A DNA stretch of 64,000 nucleotides from Drosophila pseudoobscura (taxonomy: Eukaryota; Arthropoda; Insecta; Diptera; Drosophilidae). The DNA lies in the NCBI RefSeq assembly GCF_009870125.1, contig NC_046683.1, forward strand, positions 51,785,869 through 51,849,868, in the 5' to 3' direction. This document shows, one piece after another, positions 23,497-35,000 of this stretch. Position 1 is the first letter of the stretch, and every line of letters starts with the position of its first letter. A model generated the notes under the pieces. That model had not been told where the DNA came from, made no database searches, and worked only from the letters and a program-made list of their open reading frames with translations. Position numbers and translations under genes: made by a program.

Positions 23497-23936
23497 CTAT
23501 TGCTTTGCTGGACTGCCGGCGTCCTGGCTGCCAGTGATGGCCGGGGACTTAGCAAAATCCTCGAATGTATCTTTAACCTTCTTGATGCCGCGACCCGCGT
23601 AGCAGGGCAGCATATGGACGAAGCGAATGGAGCCCTTCACGCCCTCGTTGTAATAGTGTTTGGCCAGGAAGCGCATCTCGCCGGTGTTCGGCAGCTGGGG
23701 CACATCGAACGGCAGCTGTTTTTTCGCCTTCGTTACATACGGACACAGCTCGGACTTGACATTGTTGTAGAGCTGCTCGGTTTGCTGGGAGTCGCCCCAG
23801 ATTCCCACTTTGTTCGTGTAGTAAACTGCCCCGGCCACCAGGCCGCCGCGAACAAGAAATCTGCGAAAAGACCATGTCGTTTGAGGCTTACGTAATTGGC
23901 AAACATAAGCTTAATTACACCTTACCCAATCACCAT
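23497..23936 (-). CDS. QIL1: MICOS complex subunit MIC13 (QIL1)
   Basis: Coding exons 23936-23926 (only 11 nt: ATG GTG ATT GG) and 23860-23497 join to 124 residues beginning MVIGFLVRGGLVAGAVYYTN. QIL1/MIC13 is a mitochondrial inner-membrane protein that bridges the two MICOS subcomplexes at cristae junctions. Seen here are the Gly-rich N-terminal membrane helix, the WGDSQQTEQLYN element shortly after it, the conserved block LPNTGEMRFLAKHYYNEGVK, and a C-terminal helix before a Ser/Ala tail. The intron (23861-23925) has a GGGTAAGG donor and CGCAG acceptor. Without the micro-exon the protein would start inside the membrane helix, which decides for this start. Confidence 0.93.
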
Positions 23937-24104
23937 TTTGTCTTGTCCTGTTTGGAAGAGTGTGTAAAGGTCACGTAACGGTTAACACCGTATTTAATAA
24001 TATACAATCAAAACTTCTTGGGGGCAGTTTTCGTTTTCGTTTTGGGAGTTTTTCGATTTACAAGTAGCCTAGAGATGACAATAATAAAGACATTATAATA
24101 TCGT

Positions 24105-24150
24105 ACACATTTGCTACACGTTCGCTACACATTTGCTACACTTTTGCTAC
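24105..24150. repeat. Short tandem repeat, TTGCTACAC-type units
   Basis: Four consecutive variants of an 11-14-base unit (ACATTTGCTAC, ACGTTCGCTAC, ACATTTGCTAC, ACTTTTGCTAC). Confidence 0.75.
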
Positions 24151-24544
24151 ATGATGATATGAAAGAGAGGGTATGGACAAAAGGCCGAACGGTCCAGAAA
24201 ATGCAACGCATGCAAGGTAAAATCCACCCGTTTCGCCAAAAATTCGATTTTGTCTTCACGGTATATTGTTCTTCCACGCGTGAAGGGTGAGGTTTGTACG
24301 AACCTTGCAATTCGCCTTGGCTGTTTTTTCCTGTTATCCATACCTCTTTCTATAGCCCATTCAGAATTACGACTAATGTATTTGTTGAAATTGTCAGAAA
24401 TTTCATGTTCAAAAATGAAAAAACGAACTTAGCTCACTTAAGCCTAATTTATTTACACCGGATAAAAACTTGGGTCAAAGCGCGGAAAATAATAATATTA
24501 ATAATAATTCTTCTTGTAGATCCATTCTATTATTCATCTTTTTC

Positions 24545-24840
24545 ATTGATTTTGATGTTCGGCTGAATATTAATAGCTAGCTAGGATTCTCAGCCCTTAA
24601 AACATAATTTGATCCGGTTGATGAATAAATTTTGTACATGACTGGTTAATTTTAGGTAGTCCTGTTTATTTGATTTTGTCTAAAATAAGGTTTGAAGAAA
24701 AAACTATAGTAAAATCATATACCGTAAACAGAATTTTAGATACGTCAATAAGTCGATAGATATTTTTGGTGTTGATAATTTTACATTTGACATGTAACAG
24801 TCGCGACGCCATCTGTTGGTGGTTCTCGGAATAAACGTTC
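24545..24840. repeat. Dispersed repeat, copy B, with CTCF-like site
   Basis: Second copy of the repeat at 15070-15480, same orientation, more diverged. The best-conserved part is TTTACATTTGACATGTAACA plus GCCATCTGTTGGTGGTT near 24780-24825. The CTCF-like word on the minus strand (24805-24815, CAGATGGCGTC) differs from the copy A word at one position. Confidence 0.6.
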
Positions 24841-27800
24841 CGTCAACGGCTATATTTTTTAAATACAAATTTTAAAATTATTAAATGGTGGCGAGGTTTC
24901 GGTCTTGGAGAAAATATGACCGTCAGGCCCAAGTCATGCAATTTTGTATTGTATTCCTGGGCATTCCCTGTTGAACCATTCGCTTGTAATCTGAAGTAAT
25001 CTGTCTCTATCCGATGGGGTTGTACATAGGCCTTTGAATATATTTATTATTTATACATATATCTAATTTCCTTTGTAGTTAATTTTTTTTTTATATTTTC
25101 TAAAATTTGGCACTCACACTTGTACATCTTAATCTCTACTTTTTATTGGAATGGAATGGAAGTGAAGTCTTCCATATAGTCTTGGTATCTGATATTTGTC
25201 CCTGAGATTTGTAACCTTTTTTAATTATATAATGCATTATATATTATAGTTACATTATATATTATAGATTTTTCTATATTTTAATACTAGCAATATACTA
25301 TGCTAAAAACTGTCAAGAAATAGTGAAAATTCTGACAGGCTTAAACTGTTGGGTCTTTGGGATAATCCTATGATTAACTTCATCACATTTAAGGGAAATA
25401 TAAACATTAGGTTTCGACCGATTTGGCTGTCGTTTTTTCTTTGAGTAATCACCAAAATGTTTGGTCCAGTCCTAGTTAACGGCTTAGCCTGGGAGGCTTC
25501 TGCTATACGGAATATGTATGCATAGCTGGCCCTCGTTTCGAACGAAATCTCATTTATTGAACTACTGCCAGAAACAACAACAATAACAACTGGAGATATG
25601 GAGAAAGAAACAAAGCCACCAGCATTGGTACCCCTATTTCCCAGTTCCAGCATTTCCTTTGTCACAATTTTGCGACAGTCGCGCTGCAGTTAAGAGGATT
25701 ATTGCCTGCCGAACAAAGAATGGCCAAGGTTTTGTGCCAATTTATTGAAAAATTCCAATTTCAAATCGAGTGAGAATTTTAACGGGCTTCCGTTTTTTGT
25801 CCTCTTTTTTTTTTATTTTTTTTTTGGTTCTTTTATGGTAGTTTTTCACCCATTTTTTGTGCCGCCTGTCAGAATAAGGAGGAAGCTGCCGCTGCCACTG
25901 TCGCGTCAGGTCGGGCGACATTGACCCACGTGTCAGGCGATGCGTCGCGAGGTCGCACCCGGGGTTGGCAACGCTTATTAATAGGTTCAGATCAGCTAAT
26001 GTGTCGCAACCCCTTCATCGGGCACAGCCCCTGCCCTGTCGCGCTACCATGTGCACCCGAATAAAAAAATTAAATTTTCCTCTTATTTTTTTTTGGGCTA
26101 AAAAGTTGGCACACATTTTTATGCGAAAAAGAAAGGAGAAAATGTAATTTATTAATTTCGCATGGACGTGTGACAGTTGGTTGCATCGATCCGGATCCCA
26201 ATGCTGATCCTTTATTTACACAATGAGTGGTGACCCTTTTTACCCCTGCCCCTAACCCTCGACCCAACGAGATTTTTATGCGAAAAATGTCAAGAAATTT
26301 TTTGTTATTTTCCTTTTTTTTACGTTGGAAATTTCGCATTATCCATAGAAAATTGCAACTTTACAATGGGCAAGGGTTCACAGCCCGCACCACTTACCCC
26401 TTACCCTATGGCCCGTAACCCCTTTCTCTATGGGCAGGGGATGGGGCAGGGACAGAGTCTTCCCCCTTATGGCTTATATCGTATCATGCATGGATTTTAC
26501 TTTTCATTCGCTTGATTTGACGCTGCAATGCGCGCTCAAAAGTAATTTGGTGACCTGACCTCTTTCGTTTTTGGGGTAAAATTTTACACATTTTCAACGA
26601 GAAAAATTGTGCTTGGAAAACTGTCCAATCTGCCATGTGCCATGTGCATTATGCGATGGGCCATTGATTGCAGCGGACAACGACAACCCTTTCGAGAGGG
26701 TTCTACTACGTAGAATTGTAAACTCGAATGAAATTTATTTCGATTCCTTTAACATCTTTTGGGGGGGCACGGCACCCAGGGCACCCAGGGCACACACACG
26801 CTTCACACGCGTCTGAATTTCACAGAGGACAAGCAGCAGCAGCTGCCACCATTCGGGGCACTGGATAGGGTCTGCCTCTCTGGTGGTTCTCTACGAATGG
26901 TTTTTAAAAACACAAACCACCCGTGCCACACAAACACACACACGAGAAGGCCTTGTATCTTATAGTTTTTTTATGAATCTTGTTTACTTATTCGATTTTG
27001 ATATTATTGGCGCACGCGTCTGTGTTTGCCCAAGGCTTAGGGGTCCTATCCCTATCCGTGTTTTTTTCCCGGTTTTCTGGGGTGTTAAAGATAAGAAACA
27101 TTTATTGGGTGTTTTTTTGTGTAAAAAGTGACTCTTTTTGTGGTTCAGTTGAATGGTCTGTGAGTTGGTACTAAATATGGGTTTTAAATCAAGACACGCG
27201 CCGCCTGAAAATGTTTAAAATGTTGAGGGTATACTGTTGGTTATTCCAATTCTTAAGCACTGTGGGAGATCATGGGCTTACCTAAGGGAAAAAATTTTGA
27301 AATTTTCTATGTTTTGTTTTTTCATAGTATTGACTTACTCCTATTTTTAAAGTTTTCCTTTTCATTCTTCCGTCATGGCAAATTCAATCTGATGTTCTTT
27401 ATAGATAATGTTAGGGAAGCTTAAGAGGACAGCTTAAAGTATATTTAAAATAAATATTTTCGATATTTATACAATAATTGATAAATGGCCGCTCGATGCG
27501 GACCACTTTCTCCGCTGGCAAGTGAAGGCTGCTGTTCTGGAACATTTCTGAGATAAAAGTATAATAGACATTGTCTGGAGATTGAGGGGAATGTAATGGC
27601 CCTATTTTGAATGCCCTTTCAGAAGGTATTATGTTTATTGTTAGCTACAATAAAAAAAGCAGCGCAGGCAGCGTTTCTGAAGCAGCTCTTAGAACAGCAA
27701 ACTTTTTGGTTTTTCAAAACATGTTCAAACTTGTTCTACTGAATATCGTTCTACATATGCAATCACATCACGCCACTATATCATAAACATATATGTAGCT

Positions 27801-28504
27801 GTTTTTGTCAGATGCAGGATATCTTAAGCTTCGGGGACCGAGACACACATTCAAAGTCTGACCACACACAGATACACTCGCGCTCTTAGCCGTAAGCAGC
27901 TTACGCACTCCGAGTATCTGTGTGGATGGGTGGGTGTGTGTGTGTGGCTGGGTGCGAATGTATTTGTGGTTGTGAGCGTGTGATAGTTCAGGAAATTTAT
28001 TGGCGCTTTGGGGGCGAGGACAAGATTGGGGGCCACTCCATCCTCTATAGAATGGATTGGCTTGGGAGAGGGCCCACTTTCTGCTTGCCTTTGGACAAGG
28101 CTTTTATAATTTTATGCCATTTCTTTCAATATTTATTCTGTTATTATGTTTTCGTAATGAGTTCCAGTCGAAGCCGACAACAACAACGGCAGCGAAACCG
28201 ACATCGACAACGACATCGAATGAGGACGAAAAATTGTTAGAGGATGACGTTGAAATTGGAAAAATTGTACGAGTATCTATAGATTGTTGTCTGTGTGTGC
28301 TTGTGTTTGTGTGTATGTGTGTGTGTATTGCCATGGAAAATTCGGGCTGGCACATAAATTAATTAATTTTGTTTTTCTCTTTTTTTGTTTGTTTGCTCTG
28401 AAGGGGATGGGAAGAGGAGCAGCTCGTTTTTGTATCGAAATTTTAGTTAATGCGTAGTCCATATCATTGAACTACTTATGCCATCTCTCTCTATTCCATT
28501 CTCC

Positions 28505-28611
28505 TTCTATCTTTCTCTCCATCCTGTTCTCTATCAATTTCCCCTTCTCTTTCTTTCTACTTCTATCTTTCTCTCCATCTTATTCTCTATCAATTTCCCC
28601 TTCTCTTTCTG
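28505..28611. repeat. 56-bp tandem duplication
   Basis: A pyrimidine-rich unit beginning TTCTATCTTTCTCTCCATC starts at 28505 and again at 28561, with only small differences (for example CTG versus TTA in the middle). Recent tandem duplication. Confidence 0.85.
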
Positions 28612-30144
28612 GCATAGTCTAAAGTTACGTTTCTCTTCTATTGATTTTCCATAATGAGGCTGATATCGTACCAACTTCCACTTCCATCGCCTTGCGGAGC
28701 CATCGAATTTCATTGCAAAATCACTGCAGGGGAAAGTGGCGGTGAGAGGGGATGGGTGTGTGGGTGAGTCAAGCATAGATTTTTTTTGGTCGAGCAGTCG
28801 CTTTCCCGACTGTCATTCCTGACACGCACCCACACAGCCATGGCAACACACACACAAACACACACATATGTACATGTGGAGACGAATACCCGGGCAAAGC
28901 AATTTTATTGTCATCATTTGATACAGTGAAGCATCTCTAGGAGTAAGAGATTTCTTTATATGCTTGGAACAGCCCGAAGCTGTATTCTGGCCAACTTTGT
29001 AGATTTTAAGGATGTATCCCTATCCTTTAGTTTTATATAAAAGGAATTTTATAGAGGAATCTATCCTTTTAAATAAAAAACTCTTGCAAGGCAGTTTCCA
29101 CTGTAATTACACTCGCACTTTTTTTGCACAGAAATTCCTCGCACAAGGACACGGCAGGATGTGGATATTGTTTTTGCTGCCGCCATTAGCTGTCAAGTCC
29201 ATCCTGACATTATGATTTTCACTTCATCAGCATGGATTTTCCTCTCCGCCTCACTCCTCCCCTTTTCTTTTCCCAATTCCCGGCTGTTACATCGGATAGA
29301 ATTTTCAATTTATTATATGCCGCTTCTTTCTTTCTACTTTCTCCTCTCCTCCTCCGACTATCCTGACAAGTTTCTTTTGCTCCTTTTTTAATTAAGGTTT
29401 CTGGGGATAGTCTGGGAATGTGAGGGCGTGGGATTGGTTAATATTTATTGCTATAAATAATTTTGCAAGTTTTATGCGGCTCAACTTTAATTTGCAAAGC
29501 GATAAATAACGAATGCGCCCAGCCCCGAGAATTCCGCAAAACCAAATCCCATTCTCTTGCCCATTTTCCTCCTCCCAGAAATTTCCACAATCCCTGCACA
29601 CACATGGAAAGCCGTAAAACGAAAGTGAAAAGAAAAGTGGAAAAGTAGCCAAAAGCAACAACTGCAAAAAGTGCTGAACGCGCAGACAAAGTACAAATTG
29701 CCCACAAAAATATAAAAACCAAGCCGGACAGCGACAGAGGCTCACAAGACCGCACAAAACCCCACAAAGCCGGAGCAGATGAAGAGGAAGAAAGTTCAAT
29801 TTACTACTTTTCACTTTAGCATACATATGTACGAGTATATCCCCCTGTTTTTCCCAGCCATGAAAAAGGGACAAGAGTCTGGACCACCCTCATCCTCTTG
29901 CACTTCCCAGAGTCCAGAGTCCAGCTGGTTAGCCGAGAAATTGGAGAAGTCTCAGGCACACACACACACACACACACTCTCCTGCACACCCCGCACCCCG
30001 TTCTCCACCCTCTCCTTCGGCAACCTTATCCCAGCTCGGACACTCCCCAGAACCAAAACCAGAACCAGAACTTTGCCTTTTTGCGTTAAATTTTTCTTTT
30101 TATTTTGGAATTTTGTTCGATATCACTCACACACATGCCCACGC

Positions 30145-30163
30145 ATATATATATATATATATA
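30145..30163. repeat. (AT)n microsatellite
   Basis: Uninterrupted AT run of about 19 bases. Confidence 0.9.
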
Positions 30164-31424
30164 GTATATACATATACATATACTCTACTACTACATACAT
30201 ATATTCCCGCACAAACACACACATGAATGAATCCCCAACACGAGCATCTAATTTTCTTTTAAGGTCAAGCTGGAAGAAGTTTCTGCTTTTCTTGTTTTTT
30301 TTTTTTTGTGTTAGGTTGATGAAAATTACAATTTTCTTCGTATTTTTCTCTCAACTTTCATGTGGAGGGGAAAAAATTATTTGCCCTCTTGTTGCTTCCG
30401 TTCGTTCGCTGCCATTCCTGCCCTGCCTCTTGCCACTTGCCTCCTGCTCTGATGTCCTTTTCCCCCTCGTATCACCACTTTCTCTCACTCTCCTTGCAAC
30501 ATAACGTAACCATACAAGTACACAGGAGGCATGTGTTTGTGTGCGTGTGTGTGCGTGTGTGTCCTTTGCCTCCTTTCTCCTGACAAGTTTTATTCCTCAT
30601 CAACGCCCGTTGAACCGCCTCCTTCCTCCTGCTCTTTCCGTACTGCCCCTCACGCACATGGAATTGAGGCTGTGTGTATCCAATTGAAAAGGAAAGGACC
30701 AGGGACCAGGACCAACAAGGGCAGGAGCGAAATCTCAAAACGAAACTAAAATTGAACCGAAATCGCTCATTAGTTCTCGGTTGGATACATGTACCTACAC
30801 ATATCTGGACTTCTTTACCTGCAGATTGGTGAGATGTCATACATAAGTACTTACGGGTATGCAAAAGAGATATGTCGTGTAAAGGTTTCCTTGGGGTTCT
30901 TTTCGCTACAGAAATAAAAGGATTACGAGTAAATTATCTACTCGTGGTCGTACAATTTCATAATGATCCATGCATGTTTGGATGATTCTTTAAAGTACCA
31001 TGAAATCTATCTCGACTCAGGGCTACAGGTGCTCGAAATTGATGCTTAAGGAGGAATTTTCACAGCTAAGGGATGACCGCCCAGGTAACAATAATTCCAT
31101 CCATGTGTATTTATATCTACTTATACGAGTACATATTACTACTTTAGAGACAAAACAATATCATTTGGATATCTATTCTTATCTGAAATTAAGAGAAAAC
31201 TGCCTTATCTTCTAAAATATCATTCAGCGGCAAAATCTATAGAGCACGATTTGTACAACTCAAAATATCCACTCAACAACACATCTCTCCTTCAAGATCC
31301 ATCCATCTTATTATCCATTATTATAATAATCTAGCATCATAGCCTTAACTATCCTAAATAATTTCCAAATGATTTGTTTAGTAAAATTTTGTTGTTAGTG
31401 AAATAAAAAATTTCGGTTGCAAAT

Positions 31425-32081
31425 ATGCATATCCTACGCCGTATAATGATCTTCGTTATCGAATGGATCCAGCGCCACCACGTTGTACTGGGGCTCCTCC
31501 ATGCGCTGATCCTTCTAACCACGATCATACTGGATTACAGCCTGACTTTTCACTCCTGCGATCTGTTCTACTGGTGTGCGATGGGAAGGACGCTAGCGAA
31601 TGAGCATTTATTCCTGCCAAAGATCGTTGCCAAGTTCGCGTTGATGTTTTGCATAGCCTTCGAGTGCTTCTCGCCCCATCAGTGGGTTATCAGGCTGTTC
31701 AAGCGAAGGGCGCGTCGGCGGTTTGCCAATTTTATTGTGCGCCGCCTGGTGATGCAGCTGGACCAGGCAAGCGAGAGTCTGCCCAAGTCGGGCGACGGCC
31801 TCGACCTCTCAGACCCGCTTACGCAACAGAACTACGTGCAGGCCCGAATGGCCCAATATCGGGCCATGGATCTCTTCCGGCGCGATGCCAACGCTTTGCT
31901 GGTGCAACGACTTTCTTTTAATGGAAATCCACACTTATTTGTGCTGGAGGAGGAGGAGGATCTGCTCGCCAGGGCCGGCTACTCCAGCATCGGTCTGCAG
32001 GTCACGGAACAGGTCATTCATGACCTCATCAGGCCTCATCATCAGGCAACCAAGGATAAGCGACCAAGGCAACACTGTTAG
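31425..32081 (+). CDS. Unrecognised two-pass membrane protein, 218 aa
   Basis: A single open frame from ATG 31425 to TAG. Residues ~20-40 (VVLGLLHALILLTTIILDYS) and ~66-82 (IVAKFALMFCIAFECFS) are hydrophobic and would span a membrane twice; a short loop with two Cys lies between. The rest is a basic cytoplasmic-type region (FKRRARRRFANFIVRRLVMQ), a helical middle and an acidic patch (LEEEEDL). G/C content and codon use stand out from the A/T-rich flanks, which supports real coding. No intron is evident. A second Met at residue 8 is an alternative start. I do not recognise the family, and no neighbour suggests a role. Confidence 0.75.
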   Translation: MHILRRIMIFVIEWIQRHHVVLGLLHALILLTTIILDYSLTFHSCDLFYWCAMGRTLANEHLFLPKIVAKFALMFCIAFECFSPHQWVIRLFKRRARRRFANFIVRRLVMQLDQASESLPKSGDGLDLSDPLTQQNYVQARMAQYRAMDLFRRDANALLVQRLSFNGNPHLFVLEEEEDLLARAGYSSIGLQVTEQVIHDLIRPHHQATKDKRPRQHC

Positions 32082-35000
32082 TGGAAATTATCTGAAAATT
32101 TTTGTTTATCGAGTTTGGAATTAGTGAAAATGTACATATGCAAAGTGATACTAAAAAAATATTTTTTGTCGCATTCTGAAAAGTCATTAGTAGCGACTAC
32201 CCTACAATAGCCCTATAATCGTACCCTGTGTCATACGTCTTTGGTGCGTGGCGTGTCCTTTTGCGTCATTTATTTAAATTGCCGTATTTTCGGGACTAAT
32301 GTGCATATGCCAAGGCACATACAAATGAAAAACTCACCCTCACCATCGTCTTGATAGGCATTTGGAAAATGGGAAAACGAAATAACAAATACTTACCCCT
32401 CGAAATTCCCGGGGCCCACAAAAAAATCCATAAGTTAAATTATTAAAGTTTGTTGTTGTTGTTGAGGTTGCTTTCGTTCTGCGTCTAGGGTTTTTTGACA
32501 CGTTCCAAGGACTCAGTGAGTGGTCAACGAAACGAAGTCCCAAAAAACACTCAGCAACGAAAGGTCTTGGTGAGAGATTCGATGTTGCAATACTCTTCTA
32601 TTTTATTTGATTACTGTCCTTTAAATACCCAGGAAAAAAAGACATGCAAGTTTAATATTTACACGTAGATCTATCTTAACCAATAGATTTTCTCCGAAAG
32701 TGGAAGTTGTATAAAAAAGGTGTTTCATTAATATGAAAATATTTCATATTTAAATTAAATTCATATTAAGATTAGATATAGATATTTCTTCTCGCAGCTA
32801 TGTATGTACATATACTCCCGCCAGTCCAACATATCTTCGCAGTCGCCCATTAAAGGGTATAATAAAAGTGAAAGCGTTGCCCAAGCATATGGTGACAACA
32901 AAAATTGTTGTTTGCGCTCGGCGCCGCCTCAACAATTTAATTGAGAATTGAAATTATAGGTACACATACACACACATATAGGAGTATACCATAGTATACC
33001 AGTATGCGAGTATATACGCACATATGTATGTATGTACTTATCTTTATTGGGTATTTGGGAGGTGGCCCTCTAATGGCGTTCAAATGGGTGTTCCTGGTCA
33101 GTCGGTCCGTGGGTCATTTGTAGCCATGGCTTCGCTGCGTGTGAAGTTCTGTCAAATCGATTAAAAACTAATTTTCCACACAGGAACCATCCGAATAACG
33201 TTGAAAATAGTAATTAAATTGTGGAAGTTTTGAGCGATTGCTATAATATATGCATAGGTACATATAGAAAATCTCAGCTATATAATCAATATTTTATACC
33301 TGTGAATGCATCCCTTACAAGTTACAAAATGAATTTCCAAGCTGATTCCGAAGTTCCAACTATTTATACATATAGCTGTCACTTAACTTTGTATTTCTCT
33401 GTATCTAGTAAACACTATCTACTTTCAACATAATTTCTTCTATACATATTTATGTACATGGTAATACTTACACTCCACCAAAAGTATATACAGACCCGGC
33501 TTTCTCTTTTCCGCTTGGGAAATATGAACAGTTTCATTCTTCTCCTTTTTGGCAACAGGAAGTGAGGCGGGACACGGAAACTATGGAGCTGTCAGGAACA
33601 CGCGCCCAACGCGCATCTCCCCCTCTCCATCGCCATATCCACCTATAGAGCATCTCCATCCCCTGGTACTGTTAGGAATTGATTTCGTCGCATTCTTTAC
33701 AAAAATTATTGATAAGACATTTCCACAGGCCTTGTTGTTGGCCATTACAGTGAGAGATGCCTGTGAGTGGAGTGGAGAGTGTGTCTGTTCTTGTGTGCGC
33801 CTCATGTAATACAAATATTGATATACTTTGATTTCGCAATGCCTTTAATGCTTAGGAGGGTAGCAACAAGCCAAAGGAAGCCGCCTTTTGTAGCTGGAGG
33901 GTGCTGCCCTGTCCTTTTCTTCCCTTCCTCTCCCTTCGAGATATTGGAAAGCTGAAAGCAAATGTCAAAACTCGCAAAAGTTGAGTTTTTTCCCATGTCA
34001 GGAAGGTAGTGGACGAAGTTCGAATAGCAGATATGAATCTTACTTGGGGTGGCACAGAGATCCCGTCTCAAGGGCCACACAATCAGCTTAGACAAGTCGC
34101 TCTCCCACAGACAGACTTTCAATGGGAATCACAGGGCGACCAAAGCACATTTTAAGCACACGATGATGGCACTTGTACCTGAGTGCAATTGCTTGAGCGC
34201 CGTCGAACCGTAAGCACAGTTTTCGTACCACAAACAAGCCTCACAAGCACAAGCGGAGGCAGAGGCAGATCAACAAACAGCAGGAGCAGTAAGTATATTT
34301 ATGAAAGCTGAGAGATACCCTAACTAAGAAAAAAAAGATAGCAGCTCCATCTCTGCGCTTGAAAGGTCTCTGCTCCCCAAAAAAGATAGTGTAGAAAATA
34401 ATCTGGGATACTGGATCTGCTAAGGATCTGAATACCTTCCCATTAACACACACACTGGTCCATATATTTATATGTATTTGTATATATATTTAATATAATC
34501 AATTTAAAACACATACAATTTTTGATAAATGCTCGCTTACAATGAAATGAAAAATGTGTTTTCCGTTCTCCTCCATTTTGATTCTTTGCTCTTTCACATT
34601 TTACACATACTCGTAATATAAATAATTTTTGTTAAAGTTTTTAGTTTTGGTTTCACACATAGTTTTACATAATAACAAAGTAAAATTGTTAAATATATAT
34701 AATATATATATGTATGTATATAGATATATTTTTGTGTATATATCTCATACATTTTGCCAATTGCTAAATATAATTTTGATTTTTGATTTTGTTTAAATAT
34801 AATTTTGTTTTGATTTTTGCTCGTGGCTTTTGATTTTGCGCTCTTTCACGTCTTTGGTTTGCATTTGTTTTTTCCTCTCTTCTTTTCATCGTTTTCTTCT
34901 CCCATTCTCGTTCTTCTTCTCCTTCTCTTCTCCTTCGTTTCTTTCATCAACTTCAACATTTGGAATTAATAATAATTTTCGAATGCATTTTTTCGTTTGA

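Larger units (their letters stand above)
23937..31424. other. Noncoding spacer, 7.5 kb
   Basis: No supported gene. The first ~100 bases should contain the QIL1 promoter. The interval holds short tandem repeats, the second copy of the CTCF-site repeat, a 56-bp tandem duplication and several microsatellites. Frames such as 29779-30504 are open only because of poor composition (runs of Thr-His, Phe and Leu). Confidence 0.55.

Noticed and set aside
29779-30504. 241-codon open frame on the plus strand
   Set aside because: Composition is dictated by CA, AT and T tracts (poly Thr-His, Ile-Tyr and Phe stretches); no domain-like segment.
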